The notes under the pieces are model-generated. The model worked only from the letters and a program-made list of their open reading frames with translations. It searched no databases and had not been told where the DNA came from. A DNA stretch of 64,000 bases from Chondrocystis sp. NIES-4102 (GTDB lineage: Bacteria; Cyanobacteriota; Cyanobacteriia; Cyanobacteriales; Xenococcaceae), in NCBI GenBank assembly GCA_002368355.1, contig AP018281.1, positions 3,224,001-3,288,000 of the forward strand, written 5' to 3'. The stretch's first letter is position 1; every line of letters starts with the position of its first letter. Of the stretch, positions 47,897 through 57,262 are shown piece by piece. The position numbers and the translations under genes are program-made.

Positions 47897-48490
47897 CTAT
47901 TCCCCCACTGAGGAAGCAAATTCTGGTTGTTGTTGACTTTGGGCTAACTTTTCTTTATCCTGACGGCGTTTTTTAGCATATAGCTGGATACTAGCAACCA
48001 TTGCAATTACTAACGCTACAACCAACCAAGTAGTTATATCCAAAGGTAAATTATTTTTAAATACTGCGAGTAAAACTATCAGTACTAATAAAATTGTTGG
48101 TGCTTCATTTAAGGCTCTAAACTGCTGTCCTGTCCATTGACATTCCCCCGCAGCCAGTTTTTTCATAATTCTTTTACAAAAATGATGATACCCTATCAAA
48201 AGCAGCACAAAGGCTAATTTAATATGCAGCCAACTAGATTTTAAGATTTCTGGTTCAGTGGAAATTAAACCTATTGCCATCGCCACAGTAACCAACATTC
48301 CTGGCGTAGTGATAATACTGTAGAGGCGTTTTTCCATCAACTCATACTGCTTTTTAAGAATGCTGCGCGCTGGTTCAGGTTCTTGTTCCGCCTCCGCATG
48401 ATAAACAAATAAACGCACCAGATAAAATAAGCCAGCAAACCAAACCACCACACCAATTAAGTGAAATGCTTTAAACCAATAATAAGCCAT
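47897..48490 (-). CDS. hemJ: Protoporphyrinogen IX oxidase HemJ
   Basis: HemJ oxidises protoporphyrinogen IX to protoporphyrin IX in haem and chlorophyll synthesis, and is the form used by most cyanobacteria. The 197-aa membrane protein has four to five helices. It carries the family N-terminus YYWFKAFHLIGVVVWFAGLF with conserved His10, then LMEKRLYSIITTPGML, WLHIKLAFVLLLIGYHHFC and FRALNEAPTILL. A Gln/Lys-rich cytoplasmic tail follows. The gene is next to the split tRNA-Arg. Confidence 0.92.
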   Translation of the reverse strand: MAYYWFKAFHLIGVVVWFAGLFYLVRLFVYHAEAEQEPEPARSILKKQYELMEKRLYSIITTPGMLVTVAMAIGLISTEPEILKSSWLHIKLAFVLLLIGYHHFCKRIMKKLAAGECQWTGQQFRALNEAPTILLVLIVLLAVFKNNLPLDITTWLVVALVIAMVASIQLYAKKRRQDKEKLAQSQQQPEFASSVGE

Positions 48491-48537
48491 AAAAAATTTT
48501 CAAAATTCAGTGTATAATTTGCAACAGTGTAAGATAA

Positions 48538-48921
48538 CGGGACTGGCCAGATTTGAACTGGCGACCTAGCGCTTCAGATTTGTGTGAGTTTCCCCACTCT
48601 CTGGACTATTCCTTCACCCTGGGCAATGAATATTATTGATTGCCTTTAGGTGGTGGCCGTTGTGTTGCAGGTCTTCTAATTGCTAGGGTAATTCTGATTA
48701 AGCTTCGATTTACGCTAGTGTCCTGATTTTTAACCTACAACCAGTCTCTGCACCTTCTCTACCAGGAAAATATAGAGCTTGGCTCAAGATTACCATGATT
48801 ACTGATTTGAGGTCAGTAACTTTAGGCTTCCTTGAATTTGACCACATTCACTGATGAAGTTTCCTTCCATAGTGCCCGATCTCCAGGAGGCGCTTGCTCT
48901 ATCCTACTGAGCCACAGCCCC
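48538..48921 (-). tRNA. tRNA-Arg (CCU), interrupted by a group I intron
   Basis: The exons are 48885-48921 and 48538-48574 (minus strand), together 74 nt. Joined, the acceptor GGGGCTG pairs with CAGTCCC (one G-U), discriminator G; the T arm is GCCAG-TTCAAAT-CTGGC; the anticodon arm is AGCGC-CTCCTAA-GCGCT with anticodon CCT. The break lies between anticodon position 36 (T) and position 37 (A), a known group I insertion point. CCA is not encoded. Confidence 0.93.
48575..48884 (-). ncRNA. Group I self-splicing intron in tRNA-Arg(CCU)
   Basis: The 310-nt intron starts right after a T and ends with G, as group I introns do. Core elements are visible on the minus strand: P-like AATTCAAGGAAGCC (48825-48838), Q-like AATCTTGAGCCAAGC (about 48777-48791), R-like GGTGCAGAGACTGG (within 48741-48759), and S-like GGAATAGTCC (within 48601-48620). 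P·Q (P4) and R·S (P7) can pair. There is no homing endonuclease frame. Confidence 0.88.
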
Positions 48922-49135
48922 TTGTCTACCTTAAAAGTTTAATAAAATAATTTAAACTATAAATCACAACATAAACTAGGATAGAAAACCATTGGTTAAT
49001 CACCGTATTTTTGTATATAAAACTTTACTAAATTAATAAATATTGCAACATCGATTCACGTTTAGGTAATTTAAAGAAAAAAAATTATTATCGATTCAGT
49101 AAATAAATAATAAATATACTCAGGAGTAGTTTACT

Positions 49136-49402
49136 TTGAATTATTTGACTTTACTTGCAGCAGCATCAGTACCCCATACCGTTTCTTGGAGTCCTAAAGT
49201 AGCAATAGTTATGATCATTTGTAACATTGTAGCGATCGTTATTGGTAGATTTACTATCCAACATAAGAATGTAGGGCCCAGTTTACCAGCTTCTGGTTTG
49301 TTTGGAGGTATGGGGCTTCCTGCTCTTTTAGGCACAACTAGCTTAGGTCATCTTTTAGGAGTTGGCGTTATCTTAGGACTAGCTAATACTGGTGTATTTT
49401 AG
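49136..49402 (+). CDS. psaK: Photosystem I reaction centre subunit PsaK
   Basis: PsaK is a peripheral photosystem I subunit with two membrane helices that helps bind antenna chlorophyll. The 88-aa product has the first helix VAIVMIICNIVAIVIGRFTI and a second near the C-terminus (TTSLGHLLGVGVILGLAN), with the conserved SLPASGLFGGMGLPALLGTTS between. The start is a TTG preceded by CAGGAG; no in-frame ATG is available nearby. It stands alone with a terminator. Confidence 0.94.
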   Translation: MNYLTLLAAASVPHTVSWSPKVAIVMIICNIVAIVIGRFTIQHKNVGPSLPASGLFGGMGLPALLGTTSLGHLLGVGVILGLANTGVF

Positions 49403-49423
49403 TGCTTAATGCTCAATAATTTA

Positions 49424-49465
49424 TTTTTAGGAATTGATCAGCAGGTATTAACTCCTAAAATTTTA
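49424..49465 (+). terminator. Terminator of psaK
   Basis: TTTTTAGGA (49424-49432) pairs with TCCTAAAA (49453-49460) and TTTTATT follows. The stem is AT-rich but perfect. Confidence 0.75.
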
Positions 49466-49930
49466 TTCTGGTGTTGCTAATTTGGGTATTTTTTTGTTTT
49501 AAGCAACAAGGCGCGATCGCCATAGTTACTATCTATCGGCAGTTTTAAATTATTTTGCTTGTCTATTAGATAGAGTTTGCTTAAATGGTTGATCAATTGA
49601 AGTGATACATATATTTCAAATACCTTTTTTTGGGCAACACCTTATTTTAAAAATATATTAATAAAACCTACAATTTCTTATCAGTTTCGCTACGACTGAC
49701 CTAAGTATTTTTTCTAGATAATCTGAATTTTTGCTACTTCTACGCAATTTCTCTGATTTACGTTCTCGGCTATTAAAAGTTATGGTGAGATTTAGTTATT
49801 TTAACTGAAAATAATATTTAAAGCTTTAAATTATCAGGGAATAAATTAATTAAGTATAACTAATGAAAGCCCTATTATATTTTTGCTACAAGCCGAGGAA
49901 AAGATTTTGAGTTTGCTTTCTCAAAGAAAG
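49466..49930. other. Spacer upstream of the hybrid kinase gene
   Basis: About 465 bp with no gene, one HIP1 site near 49512 and no clear hairpin. It should hold the promoter of the two-gene signalling operon that follows. Confidence 0.45.
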
Positions 49931-52390
49931 ATGAAGGAATTAAGGTTGCACTTATCCTTTAGTTCGCTAAAAATATATATTTATATTATTCTTGCTGGTT
50001 TAAGTAGTTTATTAGCTTTCCTTTTATTCCAAAAAAGCTTACCTATAAACAAGCAGCAAACAAAAGAATATTATCAGGCATTACAAACAGCAAAGTTAGA
50101 AGTATTTAATTTAGAAAAAGATTTAATTAAATTTCAATATTTTCCTATTCAATTTACCGAAATTCTGAGTTTACAGTTAATTAAAACTCAAACTGCTTTT
50201 AATAAGTTAACAGACATACCCGATTTTTATTCTCCAGTTCAACAAAATATTTTAAATAATAAATTAGAAACACAGCTATTATTATTAACATCTAAATCAA
50301 CGGTTGTCGAGCAGATTCAAAACGCCCACGCTCAGTTAGAAGTCGCTTGTCAAGCTATTTTTACCCTCAATAAAGAATTAGCTAATAATCCTAGTATTTT
50401 GAGCGATAATTTAGTTGTCAATAGTCAATTATTTTCTCTAGTTGAAGAGTTATTAACTGAGGCTGTTGTGACTTGTCAAACGGCAAATCAAACCTTATCT
50501 CCAAGCTTTAAAAACAAAATTACTAAGTTAGAATTATTGCTCCAGCTAAAATCAACAGATAATATCAATAAAAATTTATTTGCTTTTGATAGCTTAATTA
50601 ATTATCTCAAAACTATAACTAACCAAAAACAAATATTACAAGATTTATTTAAAGAAATACAATTAAGTGAACTAGAAGATAAATTAACAATTCTGGAAAT
50701 AGAATATCTTGAACAATATCAAGCAGCTTCGGTACAAGTTAATAAATATAGACTTATCAGTGCCTTATTAATATTTATAATAATAATTGTTATAGCTTAT
50801 AAAATAATCAATAATTTAGCTAGAACTAATCGTAGTATAGTTAAAGTTTTAGAAGGTTTCACACAAGAATTAGAAAGCAAAGTAGAACAAAGAACTGCAC
50901 AATTAGAAACAAGTATTCAAAATACAGAAGCAGCATTAGCACAAGCTCAAAATGCCAATAAAGCTAAAAGTAGATTTCTGGCAAACATGAGTCATGAATT
51001 GCGGACTCCCTTAAACGCAATCTTAGGATTTACTCAATTAATGTCTCGTGATAGTACTATAGGTAAAGAGCAGCAAGAAAATTTACAAATTATTAATCGT
51101 AGTGGCGAACATCTCTTAAGACTGATAAATGACATCTTGGAAATGTCCAAAATAGAAGTAGGTCAAATAACTTTAAATGAAAGCAAGTTTGATCTTTATG
51201 CAATGCTCAAAAGTTTAGAGGAAATGTTACGTTTAAAAGCTAGAGCCAAGAATTTAAATTTAATTTTTAATATAGATGATAACGTTCCTAATTATATTTA
51301 TACTGACGAAGGCAAACTACGTCAAATTATTATTAATTTACTAGGAAATGCTCTAAAATTTACAGAACAAGGTTCGATTACCTTAACAGTTAAACTTCAA
51401 AAAAATAGTCACCCAATTAAAGATAAACTGTATTTTATTTTTACAGATATCTATTCACTTTTTTTTGCCGTTGAAGATACTGGCCCAGGTATTGAACCAG
51501 AAGAAATGCAATTATTATTTTGCCCCTTTGAACAGACAAAAATAGGTCGTATTTCTAATGAAGGAACAGGCTTAGGTTTATCTATTTGTCAGAAATTTGT
51601 AGATTTAATGGGCGGAGAATTAACAGTTGAAAGTAAAGTGGGTAAAGGCAGTATTTTCTCCTTTAATATTTTAGTTAAAATTCAAGATCTGGCAATTGCC
51701 GACAATGATAAAGAAGCAGAATTGTTAAATCGGAAAATTATTAGTATAGCCCCAGGGCAGAAGGAATATCGTATATTAGCAGTGGATGATGTGCCAGCTA
51801 GTCGTTTACTATTGAAAAAACTATTATCAGAAATTGGTTTTATTGTTAAGGAAGCAGGAAATGGTATGGAGGCAGTACAAGTATGGCAAGAATGGCATCC
51901 TGATTTAATATTCATGGATATGAGAATGCCTGTGATGGATGGGTATGAAGCAACAAAGCAAATTAAATCTCAGCCTCAAGGAGATAAGACTATCATCATA
52001 GCTTTAACAGCTAGTGCATTTGAAGAAGAAAGAGTCATAATTTTAGCTGCTGGTTGTGATGATTTTATGCGTAAGCCATTTTATCAAACCGAATTACTAG
52101 AAAAAATTGCCCATTACCTAAACATTAATTATCTTTACCAAGAGTCTGTAGAGCCTTTAGCAACTAAACAATTATATCAAGCAGAATTAATACCAGAAAA
52201 CTTAGCGGTTATGTCTTTAGAATGGCGATCGCAATTATACGAAGCAGCAGCTAAAGTAGATAATCAGGAAATATTACAACTTTTAGCCGAAATACCTAGT
52301 GAATATCAGTCTTTAGCACAAGGACTTGAAGACTTGGTAGAACAATTTCGTTGCGATAAAATTATTGACCTAACTCAAGCTGTTAAATAA
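49931..52390 (+). CDS. Hybrid sensor histidine kinase
   Basis: From the ATG at 49931 the product is 819 aa (an in-frame TTG at 49883 would add 16 residues). Two membrane helices (about 14-32 and 272-292) enclose a helical, Gln/Leu-rich sensor region of about 240 residues with no recognised fold. A coiled coil leads to the HisKA domain with phospho-acceptor His355 in MSHELRTPLNAILGF. The ATPase domain shows NALKFT, EDTGPGIEPEEM and GTGLGLSICQKF. A receiver domain follows with Asp663 in IFMDMRMPVMDG and the Lys in FMRKPF. The last ~110 residues may be an HPt-like helical part, but I see no clear HPt His. It overlaps the next gene by one base, so the pair is one signalling operon. Confidence 0.92.
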   Translation: MKELRLHLSFSSLKIYIYIILAGLSSLLAFLLFQKSLPINKQQTKEYYQALQTAKLEVFNLEKDLIKFQYFPIQFTEILSLQLIKTQTAFNKLTDIPDFYSPVQQNILNNKLETQLLLLTSKSTVVEQIQNAHAQLEVACQAIFTLNKELANNPSILSDNLVVNSQLFSLVEELLTEAVVTCQTANQTLSPSFKNKITKLELLLQLKSTDNINKNLFAFDSLINYLKTITNQKQILQDLFKEIQLSELEDKLTILEIEYLEQYQAASVQVNKYRLISALLIFIIIIVIAYKIINNLARTNRSIVKVLEGFTQELESKVEQRTAQLETSIQNTEAALAQAQNANKAKSRFLANMSHELRTPLNAILGFTQLMSRDSTIGKEQQENLQIINRSGEHLLRLINDILEMSKIEVGQITLNESKFDLYAMLKSLEEMLRLKARAKNLNLIFNIDDNVPNYIYTDEGKLRQIIINLLGNALKFTEQGSITLTVKLQKNSHPIKDKLYFIFTDIYSLFFAVEDTGPGIEPEEMQLLFCPFEQTKIGRISNEGTGLGLSICQKFVDLMGGELTVESKVGKGSIFSFNILVKIQDLAIADNDKEAELLNRKIISIAPGQKEYRILAVDDVPASRLLLKKLLSEIGFIVKEAGNGMEAVQVWQEWHPDLIFMDMRMPVMDGYEATKQIKSQPQGDKTIIIALTASAFEEERVIILAAGCDDFMRKPFYQTELLEKIAHYLNINYLYQESVEPLATKQLYQAELIPENLAVMSLEWRSQLYEAAAKVDNQEILQLLAEIPSEYQSLAQGLEDLVEQFRCDKIIDLTQAVK

Positions 52391-54591
52391 TGACTCTATC
52401 CCCCCTAAACTTAACCAAAGCTAAAATTCTAGTTGTTGATGATCAGCCAGAAAATCTACATCTACTATCTGATGCTCTAACTGCTCAAGGATACGAGGTT
52501 AAAGGGGTTGTCAATGGTGAAATGGCTATAATAGCAGCCAATGCGGTCTGTCCTGATCTAATTTTATTGGATGTTGTCATGCCAGGGATTAATGGGTATG
52601 AAGTTTGTGAGAAATTAAAAGCTAATATTAAAACTCAGAGAATTCCCATTATTTTTTTAAGTGCTGGTAATGATCCAGTTGAACGTGTCAAAGGTTTAAG
52701 TGCAGGTGGCGTAGACTATATCGATAAACCTTTTCAACTTAACGAAGTTTTATTACGTATTAATAATCAATTAAAATTACAAGCTGCTCAAACACAAATA
52801 TTAAAGCTTAATACCGATTTAGAACAAATAATTCAAGAGCGCACTAGGCAACTAGAACTAGCAAATCAAGAATTAAAATTTGAAATTTGTGAAAGAGAAC
52901 AAGTAACCAAAATGCTACAAGAGAGTGAGGAAAAACTAGAAAGTATTCTTAATTCTCTAGAAGAAGTAGTGTGGTCGGCAGAAGTTGCGACAAGTAATCT
53001 CATATTTCTTAACCCCGCAGCCCAAAAAGTCTATGGTCGTCAAGTAGAAGAACTACTAAATAATCCCAATTTACGTTTAGAATCAATCCATCCAGAAGAC
53101 CGCGATCGCGTAAGATCATTATTAATGAATTTCGGCGATCGCAATTTAGACCTAGAATATCGTATTATCCAACCTAATGGGCAAATTCGCTGGGTATGGG
53201 AGCGTAGTAGGCTCATCTTTGATCAAGCTGGTCTAGCAAGTCGACGAGATGGGATAATTTCAGATATCACTCAACGGAAAAAAATTGAGTGTGAGTTATG
53301 TTACGAAGCCAAACACGACTCTTTAACTAAATTACCTAATCGTTCGGCTTTTTTAGATAGAGTTGAACAGGCACTTCAATATACCCAAAAAACTCGTGAT
53401 TATCGATTTGCAGTTTTATTTATCGATTTAGATCGTTTTAAAATTGTTAATGATAGCCTGGGGCATTTGATCGGTGATGAATTATTAATTGCTGTGGCTC
53501 AAATATTAAATAATTGCTGTCGCCCCAATGATTTTGTTGCACGTTTAGGGGGAGATGAATTTACCATCTTACTAGATGCGATCGCAACTATCGAAGAAAG
53601 CAGTAACATAGCCCGTAAAATTCAGACTCAATTAAGTAATCCATTTTATTTACAAGGTAATACCGTATTCAGCAGTGCCAGTATCGGTATAGTGGAAGTC
53701 AATCATGAGTATGAAGATAGTTCAGCAATTCTAAGAGATGCAGATATAGCCATGTATCGGGCAAAACAAGGAGGCAAAGCAAGGTATCAAGTATTTAATC
53801 CCCAAATGTACCAAGATACTAAAGAATTATTAGAAATAGAGAATGATTTACGTCAAGCTATATTGCGTCAGGAATTTATGCTTTATTACCAGCCAATAAT
53901 ATCCTTAGATAATCATAAATTGTATGGCTTTGAAGCCTTGTTACGTTGGCAACATCCAACTAAGGGGTTAATATATCCAGACAAGTTTATTCCTTTAGCT
54001 GAAGAAACAGGCTTAATTATTAAAATGGGAGAATGGGTTTTAAAAGAAGCCTGTACTCAATTGCATTTATGGCAGACTAAATACTCTGATTTACAAGATT
54101 TAAAGGTCAGTGTTAACATTGCCAGTCAACAACTCAAAGATCCAAATTTCTTGTCCATTTTAGAGCAAACTTTGGCACAAACTGGGTTATCGAGTAATTC
54201 AATACATCTTGAGATTACGGAAAGTACTCTTATGGATTATAAACCCGAAACAATTAATTTATTACATGAAATTCAAAACAGAGGCATAAAATTAAATATT
54301 GATGACTTTGGGACTGGGTATTCATCACTACAATATTTAAATCGTTTTCCTATTAGTAGTCTTAAGATTGATCGCTCCTTTACTTTAGGAATGCTACAGG
54401 AGAGGGAAAACTTTGAAATTGTTAAAATGATTATAACTTTAGCAAAAACTTTAAAGATTGGTGTTATTGCCGAAGGAATTGAAAATTTAAGACAACTAAA
54501 AGTGTTAAAAACCTTTAATTGTCAGTTAGGTCAAGGACATCTTTTTTCAGAACCAGTTGATGCAACTACTGCTGAATTAATGCTTTCTTAA
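52390..54591 (+). CDS. Response regulator with REC, PAS, GGDEF and EAL domains
   Basis: The 733-aa protein should control cyclic di-GMP under the overlapping hybrid kinase (TAATG overlap). Domains in order: receiver (about 10-130, Asp61 in LILLDVVMPG), coiled coil (about 135-185), PAS with PAC (about 180-305, RWVWERSRLI), GGDEF (about 310-475, RLGGDEF at 385-391 intact) and EAL (about 480-733, EALLRW at 515-520, DDFGTGYSS, and catalytic Glu in AEGIEN). Both catalytic sites look complete, so the protein could both make and break c-di-GMP. No RxxD inhibitory site is seen before GGDEF in the usual position. It is cytoplasmic. Confidence 0.93.
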   Translation: MTLSPLNLTKAKILVVDDQPENLHLLSDALTAQGYEVKGVVNGEMAIIAANAVCPDLILLDVVMPGINGYEVCEKLKANIKTQRIPIIFLSAGNDPVERVKGLSAGGVDYIDKPFQLNEVLLRINNQLKLQAAQTQILKLNTDLEQIIQERTRQLELANQELKFEICEREQVTKMLQESEEKLESILNSLEEVVWSAEVATSNLIFLNPAAQKVYGRQVEELLNNPNLRLESIHPEDRDRVRSLLMNFGDRNLDLEYRIIQPNGQIRWVWERSRLIFDQAGLASRRDGIISDITQRKKIECELCYEAKHDSLTKLPNRSAFLDRVEQALQYTQKTRDYRFAVLFIDLDRFKIVNDSLGHLIGDELLIAVAQILNNCCRPNDFVARLGGDEFTILLDAIATIEESSNIARKIQTQLSNPFYLQGNTVFSSASIGIVEVNHEYEDSSAILRDADIAMYRAKQGGKARYQVFNPQMYQDTKELLEIENDLRQAILRQEFMLYYQPIISLDNHKLYGFEALLRWQHPTKGLIYPDKFIPLAEETGLIIKMGEWVLKEACTQLHLWQTKYSDLQDLKVSVNIASQQLKDPNFLSILEQTLAQTGLSSNSIHLEITESTLMDYKPETINLLHEIQNRGIKLNIDDFGTGYSSLQYLNRFPISSLKIDRSFTLGMLQERENFEIVKMIITLAKTLKIGVIAEGIENLRQLKVLKTFNCQLGQGHLFSEPVDATTAELMLS

Positions 54592-55255
54592 TTGATAATT
54601 ATTTTTTTAAGATATAAATGTAAAACAGATATACTAGCTATTTACAATAGAGTATTTTATCTTTTAAATTTAAGTAATTTGATAATTATTTAATTTAGAT
54701 GCAGATGAGAAGCTATCAAATAAATGAGCTTAAAATTGTTAGTAAGTTTACTCATTCCTTTTTTCATTAAAAAGAAATCTTAGAGGAAGTGACCCATCTG
54801 GCTTCCCCATAGCAAGTTTATTTTTATATGGATTGTTTATATTTCGCGCTTCTTATCCATCTGGGATTTATATAAAGCTTTAATTTTTCTCTTAGTATTT
54901 GTAATTCATATAATTATTATATTTTTTCTTCCACGTGAGCAACAGAAACATTTATTATACTTCCATTCTTTTTATATATTATTACCATTAAAAAGCAACT
55001 GGTCTTTACCCTTCACCATCTTAATAGCATATTAGAGAAAAGTAGCTAATAATAAATATATAATAATATTAATTATACAATTCTACTATTTAATATAGAA
55101 ACAATAATTTATCTATAAAAAAAAATTAATCTAGCTGCCAAAATATAACCATTAATTTAATAATAATTGACCTACGGCGATGTGCCGTATTCGTCGCCCG
55201 TGGGCGCGGAGTACCCAAAGGGCATTTCTATAATCTATGACCTTATATAATATTT
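54592..55255. other. Convergent spacer with dispersed repeat
   Basis: About 660 bp without a gene lie between the c-di-GMP gene and the convergent alr gene. Apart from the dispersed repeat at 55168-55243, the sequence is AT-rich. No clear terminator for either gene is visible; a weak GGAAG/CTTCC pair lies near 54784-54808. Confidence 0.5.
55168..55243. repeat. Dispersed ~70-bp hairpin repeat, copy 2
   Basis: It shares TGTGCCGT, CGTCGCCCGT, TACCCAAAGGGCATTT and TATAATCT with 13179-13244, with a few substitutions and a short insertion (GGGCGCGGA for GGCGGA). The terminal inverted repeat of copy 1 is not kept. It ends 13 bp from the alr stop codon. Confidence 0.75.
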
Positions 55256-56449
55256 CTATTCAATATTAATTCTAGGTAATCGATGCTTAAAGCCACAAAG
55301 AATTTCCCAAGAAATAGTATTCAAAGCAGTCGCCCAATCATCGGCGGAAATTTTAAAATTATTTTCTTGCCCTATTAAAGTAACAATATCTCCTGCTTGT
55401 AAATTAGGAATATTATCCACATTAAGCATCAATTGATCCATCGTGATTGTGCCAATTTGAGGAACTAATTCACCTGCTACAATTGCTTGGAGACGATTAG
55501 ATAAATTACGAGGAATACCATCAGCATAACCAATACCTACAACGGCAATTTTAGTAGCTTTCTGCGTAATATATTTACGACCATAACTAACTCCCTCTCC
55601 CGCAGGAATAGTTTTAATTTGAGTAATTTTAGCTTTAACCTGCAAGACAGGCTGAAGATTAATAATAGATTCTAAATGAGGGCTAGGATATAAACCATAG
55701 AGAGCTAATCCAACCCTAACTATGTCATAATGACAACTAGAATCACTCAAAGTAGCTGCTGAATTCGCCAAATGCAATTGAGGTAAAGGAAATCCTCTAA
55801 CTAATAATTGCTTAATACAGTGACGAAAACGTTGATGTTGCAAATCCATAATAGTGCGATCGCGCTGGTCATCAGCCGTGGCAAAATGAGAATAAATACT
55901 AGCAATTTTTAAATTCCCCAACCCTGCTACCAATTCCACAAACTCAACCGCTTCTTGCCAATTAGTGCCTAAACGAGACATCCCTGTATCCAATTTAAGA
56001 TGCACTGGTAAAGATTTACCAATAGTTGCTAAAGTAGAGGCAAAAATCAAGGCTTGAGAACAATTACAAATAGTCGGCTCAAGTTCCCAAGCTGCAACCG
56101 CTTTAATATCCTCTGGAGCATTAATTGCACCTAAAATTAAAATTGGGGCGGTAATTCCTGCTTGACGCAATTCTACTCCTTCTGCTAGAGTAGCGATCGC
56201 CAAACAATCTGCACCATGATCTAAAGCAGTTTGAGCCACAGTCACTGCACCATGACCATAAGCATCAGCTTTAACTACTGCCATAAGTTTTGTAGCAGGG
56301 GCAAGCAATTTTTTTAAAGATCTGACATTATTAGCTAAGGCAGTTAAATCTATTTCTATCCAAGCACGTTGACGATTGACTAAGAAAGATAAGGCATCTT
56401 GTGACGCTAATGTGGGATCAATTTTGCTTTGTTGCTGCCAACTCACCAT
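55256..56449 (-). CDS. alr: Alanine racemase
   Basis: This PLP enzyme interconverts L- and D-alanine for peptidoglycan. The 397-aa product carries the PLP lysine Lys60 in VVKADAYGHG, the barrel signature LHLDTGMSRLG-like block (HLKLDTGMSRLG), the catalytic-Tyr region GEGVSYGRKY at the C-terminal domain, and ITMDQLMLNV. A roughly 25-residue N-terminal extension before the RAWIEIDLTAL start of the family is longer than usual; a later start is not offered by an ATG, so it is kept. The gene stands alone and divergent from the HNH gene. Confidence 0.95.
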   Translation of the reverse strand: MVSWQQQSKIDPTLASQDALSFLVNRQRAWIEIDLTALANNVRSLKKLLAPATKLMAVVKADAYGHGAVTVAQTALDHGADCLAIATLAEGVELRQAGITAPILILGAINAPEDIKAVAAWELEPTICNCSQALIFASTLATIGKSLPVHLKLDTGMSRLGTNWQEAVEFVELVAGLGNLKIASIYSHFATADDQRDRTIMDLQHQRFRHCIKQLLVRGFPLPQLHLANSAATLSDSSCHYDIVRVGLALYGLYPSPHLESIINLQPVLQVKAKITQIKTIPAGEGVSYGRKYITQKATKIAVVGIGYADGIPRNLSNRLQAIVAGELVPQIGTITMDQLMLNVDNIPNLQAGDIVTLIGQENNFKISADDWATALNTISWEILCGFKHRLPRINIE

Positions 56450-56647
56450 ATTTGTCTTGTAGATTCTGATCCTAATTGTTGCTGTTATTATTCACTAAAT
56501 CTTAGTCGAGAATAAAATAAGGTCAAGACTTCTTTTTATATCCTGACTGCGTTAAACTACCTCTAAGCCTTAAGCAATAGTTATCAAACTACATTAATTA
56601 GTAAGTGTGTGTTACCATCTTTTGCATAAATAATATAAGTCTTTGTT

Positions 56648-57145
56648 ATGGGTAAGGTTTTAGTTTTGAATGCCTCCTATGAACCCCTGAATATCACCAG
56701 TTGGCGGAGGGCGGTGGTATTACTCTTAAAAGGCAAAGCTGAACAATTAGAACACAAAGGGAAAGTTATCTACACAGGTTTTCCGCAGCCTACAGTAATT
56801 AGGTTACGCTACTATGTTAGAGTTCCCTACAAAGAAATTCCGCTCACTCGTCGTAACGTTTTAGAGAGAGACTGTAATAGCTGTCAGTATTGTCAAGATA
56901 AAGGTGATCAATTGACTATAGACCATGTAATTCCGCGATCGCGTGGTGGTGGAGATACCTGGGAAAATTTGGTTGCAGCCTGCGTAAGATGTAATGTTAA
57001 GAAGGGAAGCAGAACTCCTAAAGAAGCTGGAATGACCTTATTAACTAAGCCTCGCCGTCCCTATAGTAGCTTACATTTTGAACTGATAAAATATACTCAG
57101 GGAAACTCTAATCAAGAGTGGAAAAAATACGTGATCGGAATTTAA
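56648..57145 (+). CDS. HNH endonuclease-family protein
   Basis: The 165-aa protein has an N-terminal cyanobacterial block (VLVLNASYEPLNITSWRRAV) and a C-terminal HNH nuclease domain (about 78-135). The latter carries the catalytic DHVIPRSRGGGDTWENLVAAC stretch and two Cys pairs (CQYC, CVRC) that bind zinc. The N-terminal part is typical of a chromosomally conserved family present in nearly all cyanobacteria, so it is more likely a housekeeping repair or processing protein than a mobile-element nuclease. It stands between alr and the DHH gene. Confidence 0.88.
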   Translation: MGKVLVLNASYEPLNITSWRRAVVLLLKGKAEQLEHKGKVIYTGFPQPTVIRLRYYVRVPYKEIPLTRRNVLERDCNSCQYCQDKGDQLTIDHVIPRSRGGGDTWENLVAACVRCNVKKGSRTPKEAGMTLLTKPRRPYSSLHFELIKYTQGNSNQEWKKYVIGI

Positions 57146-57262
57146 TTCTTTAGACAGTCATTTATTAAATAAGTTAATGGTAAACTCAGTATTTCTAACT
57201 AAATCAGTATATATATACCATAATATCCAGTAGTCAAATATGACTACCAACAGCATAATTAT

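Noticed and set aside
56648-57145. HNH protein as part of a mobile element or defence system
   Set aside because: It belongs to a family conserved across cyanobacterial chromosomes, with no mobile or restriction genes around it.
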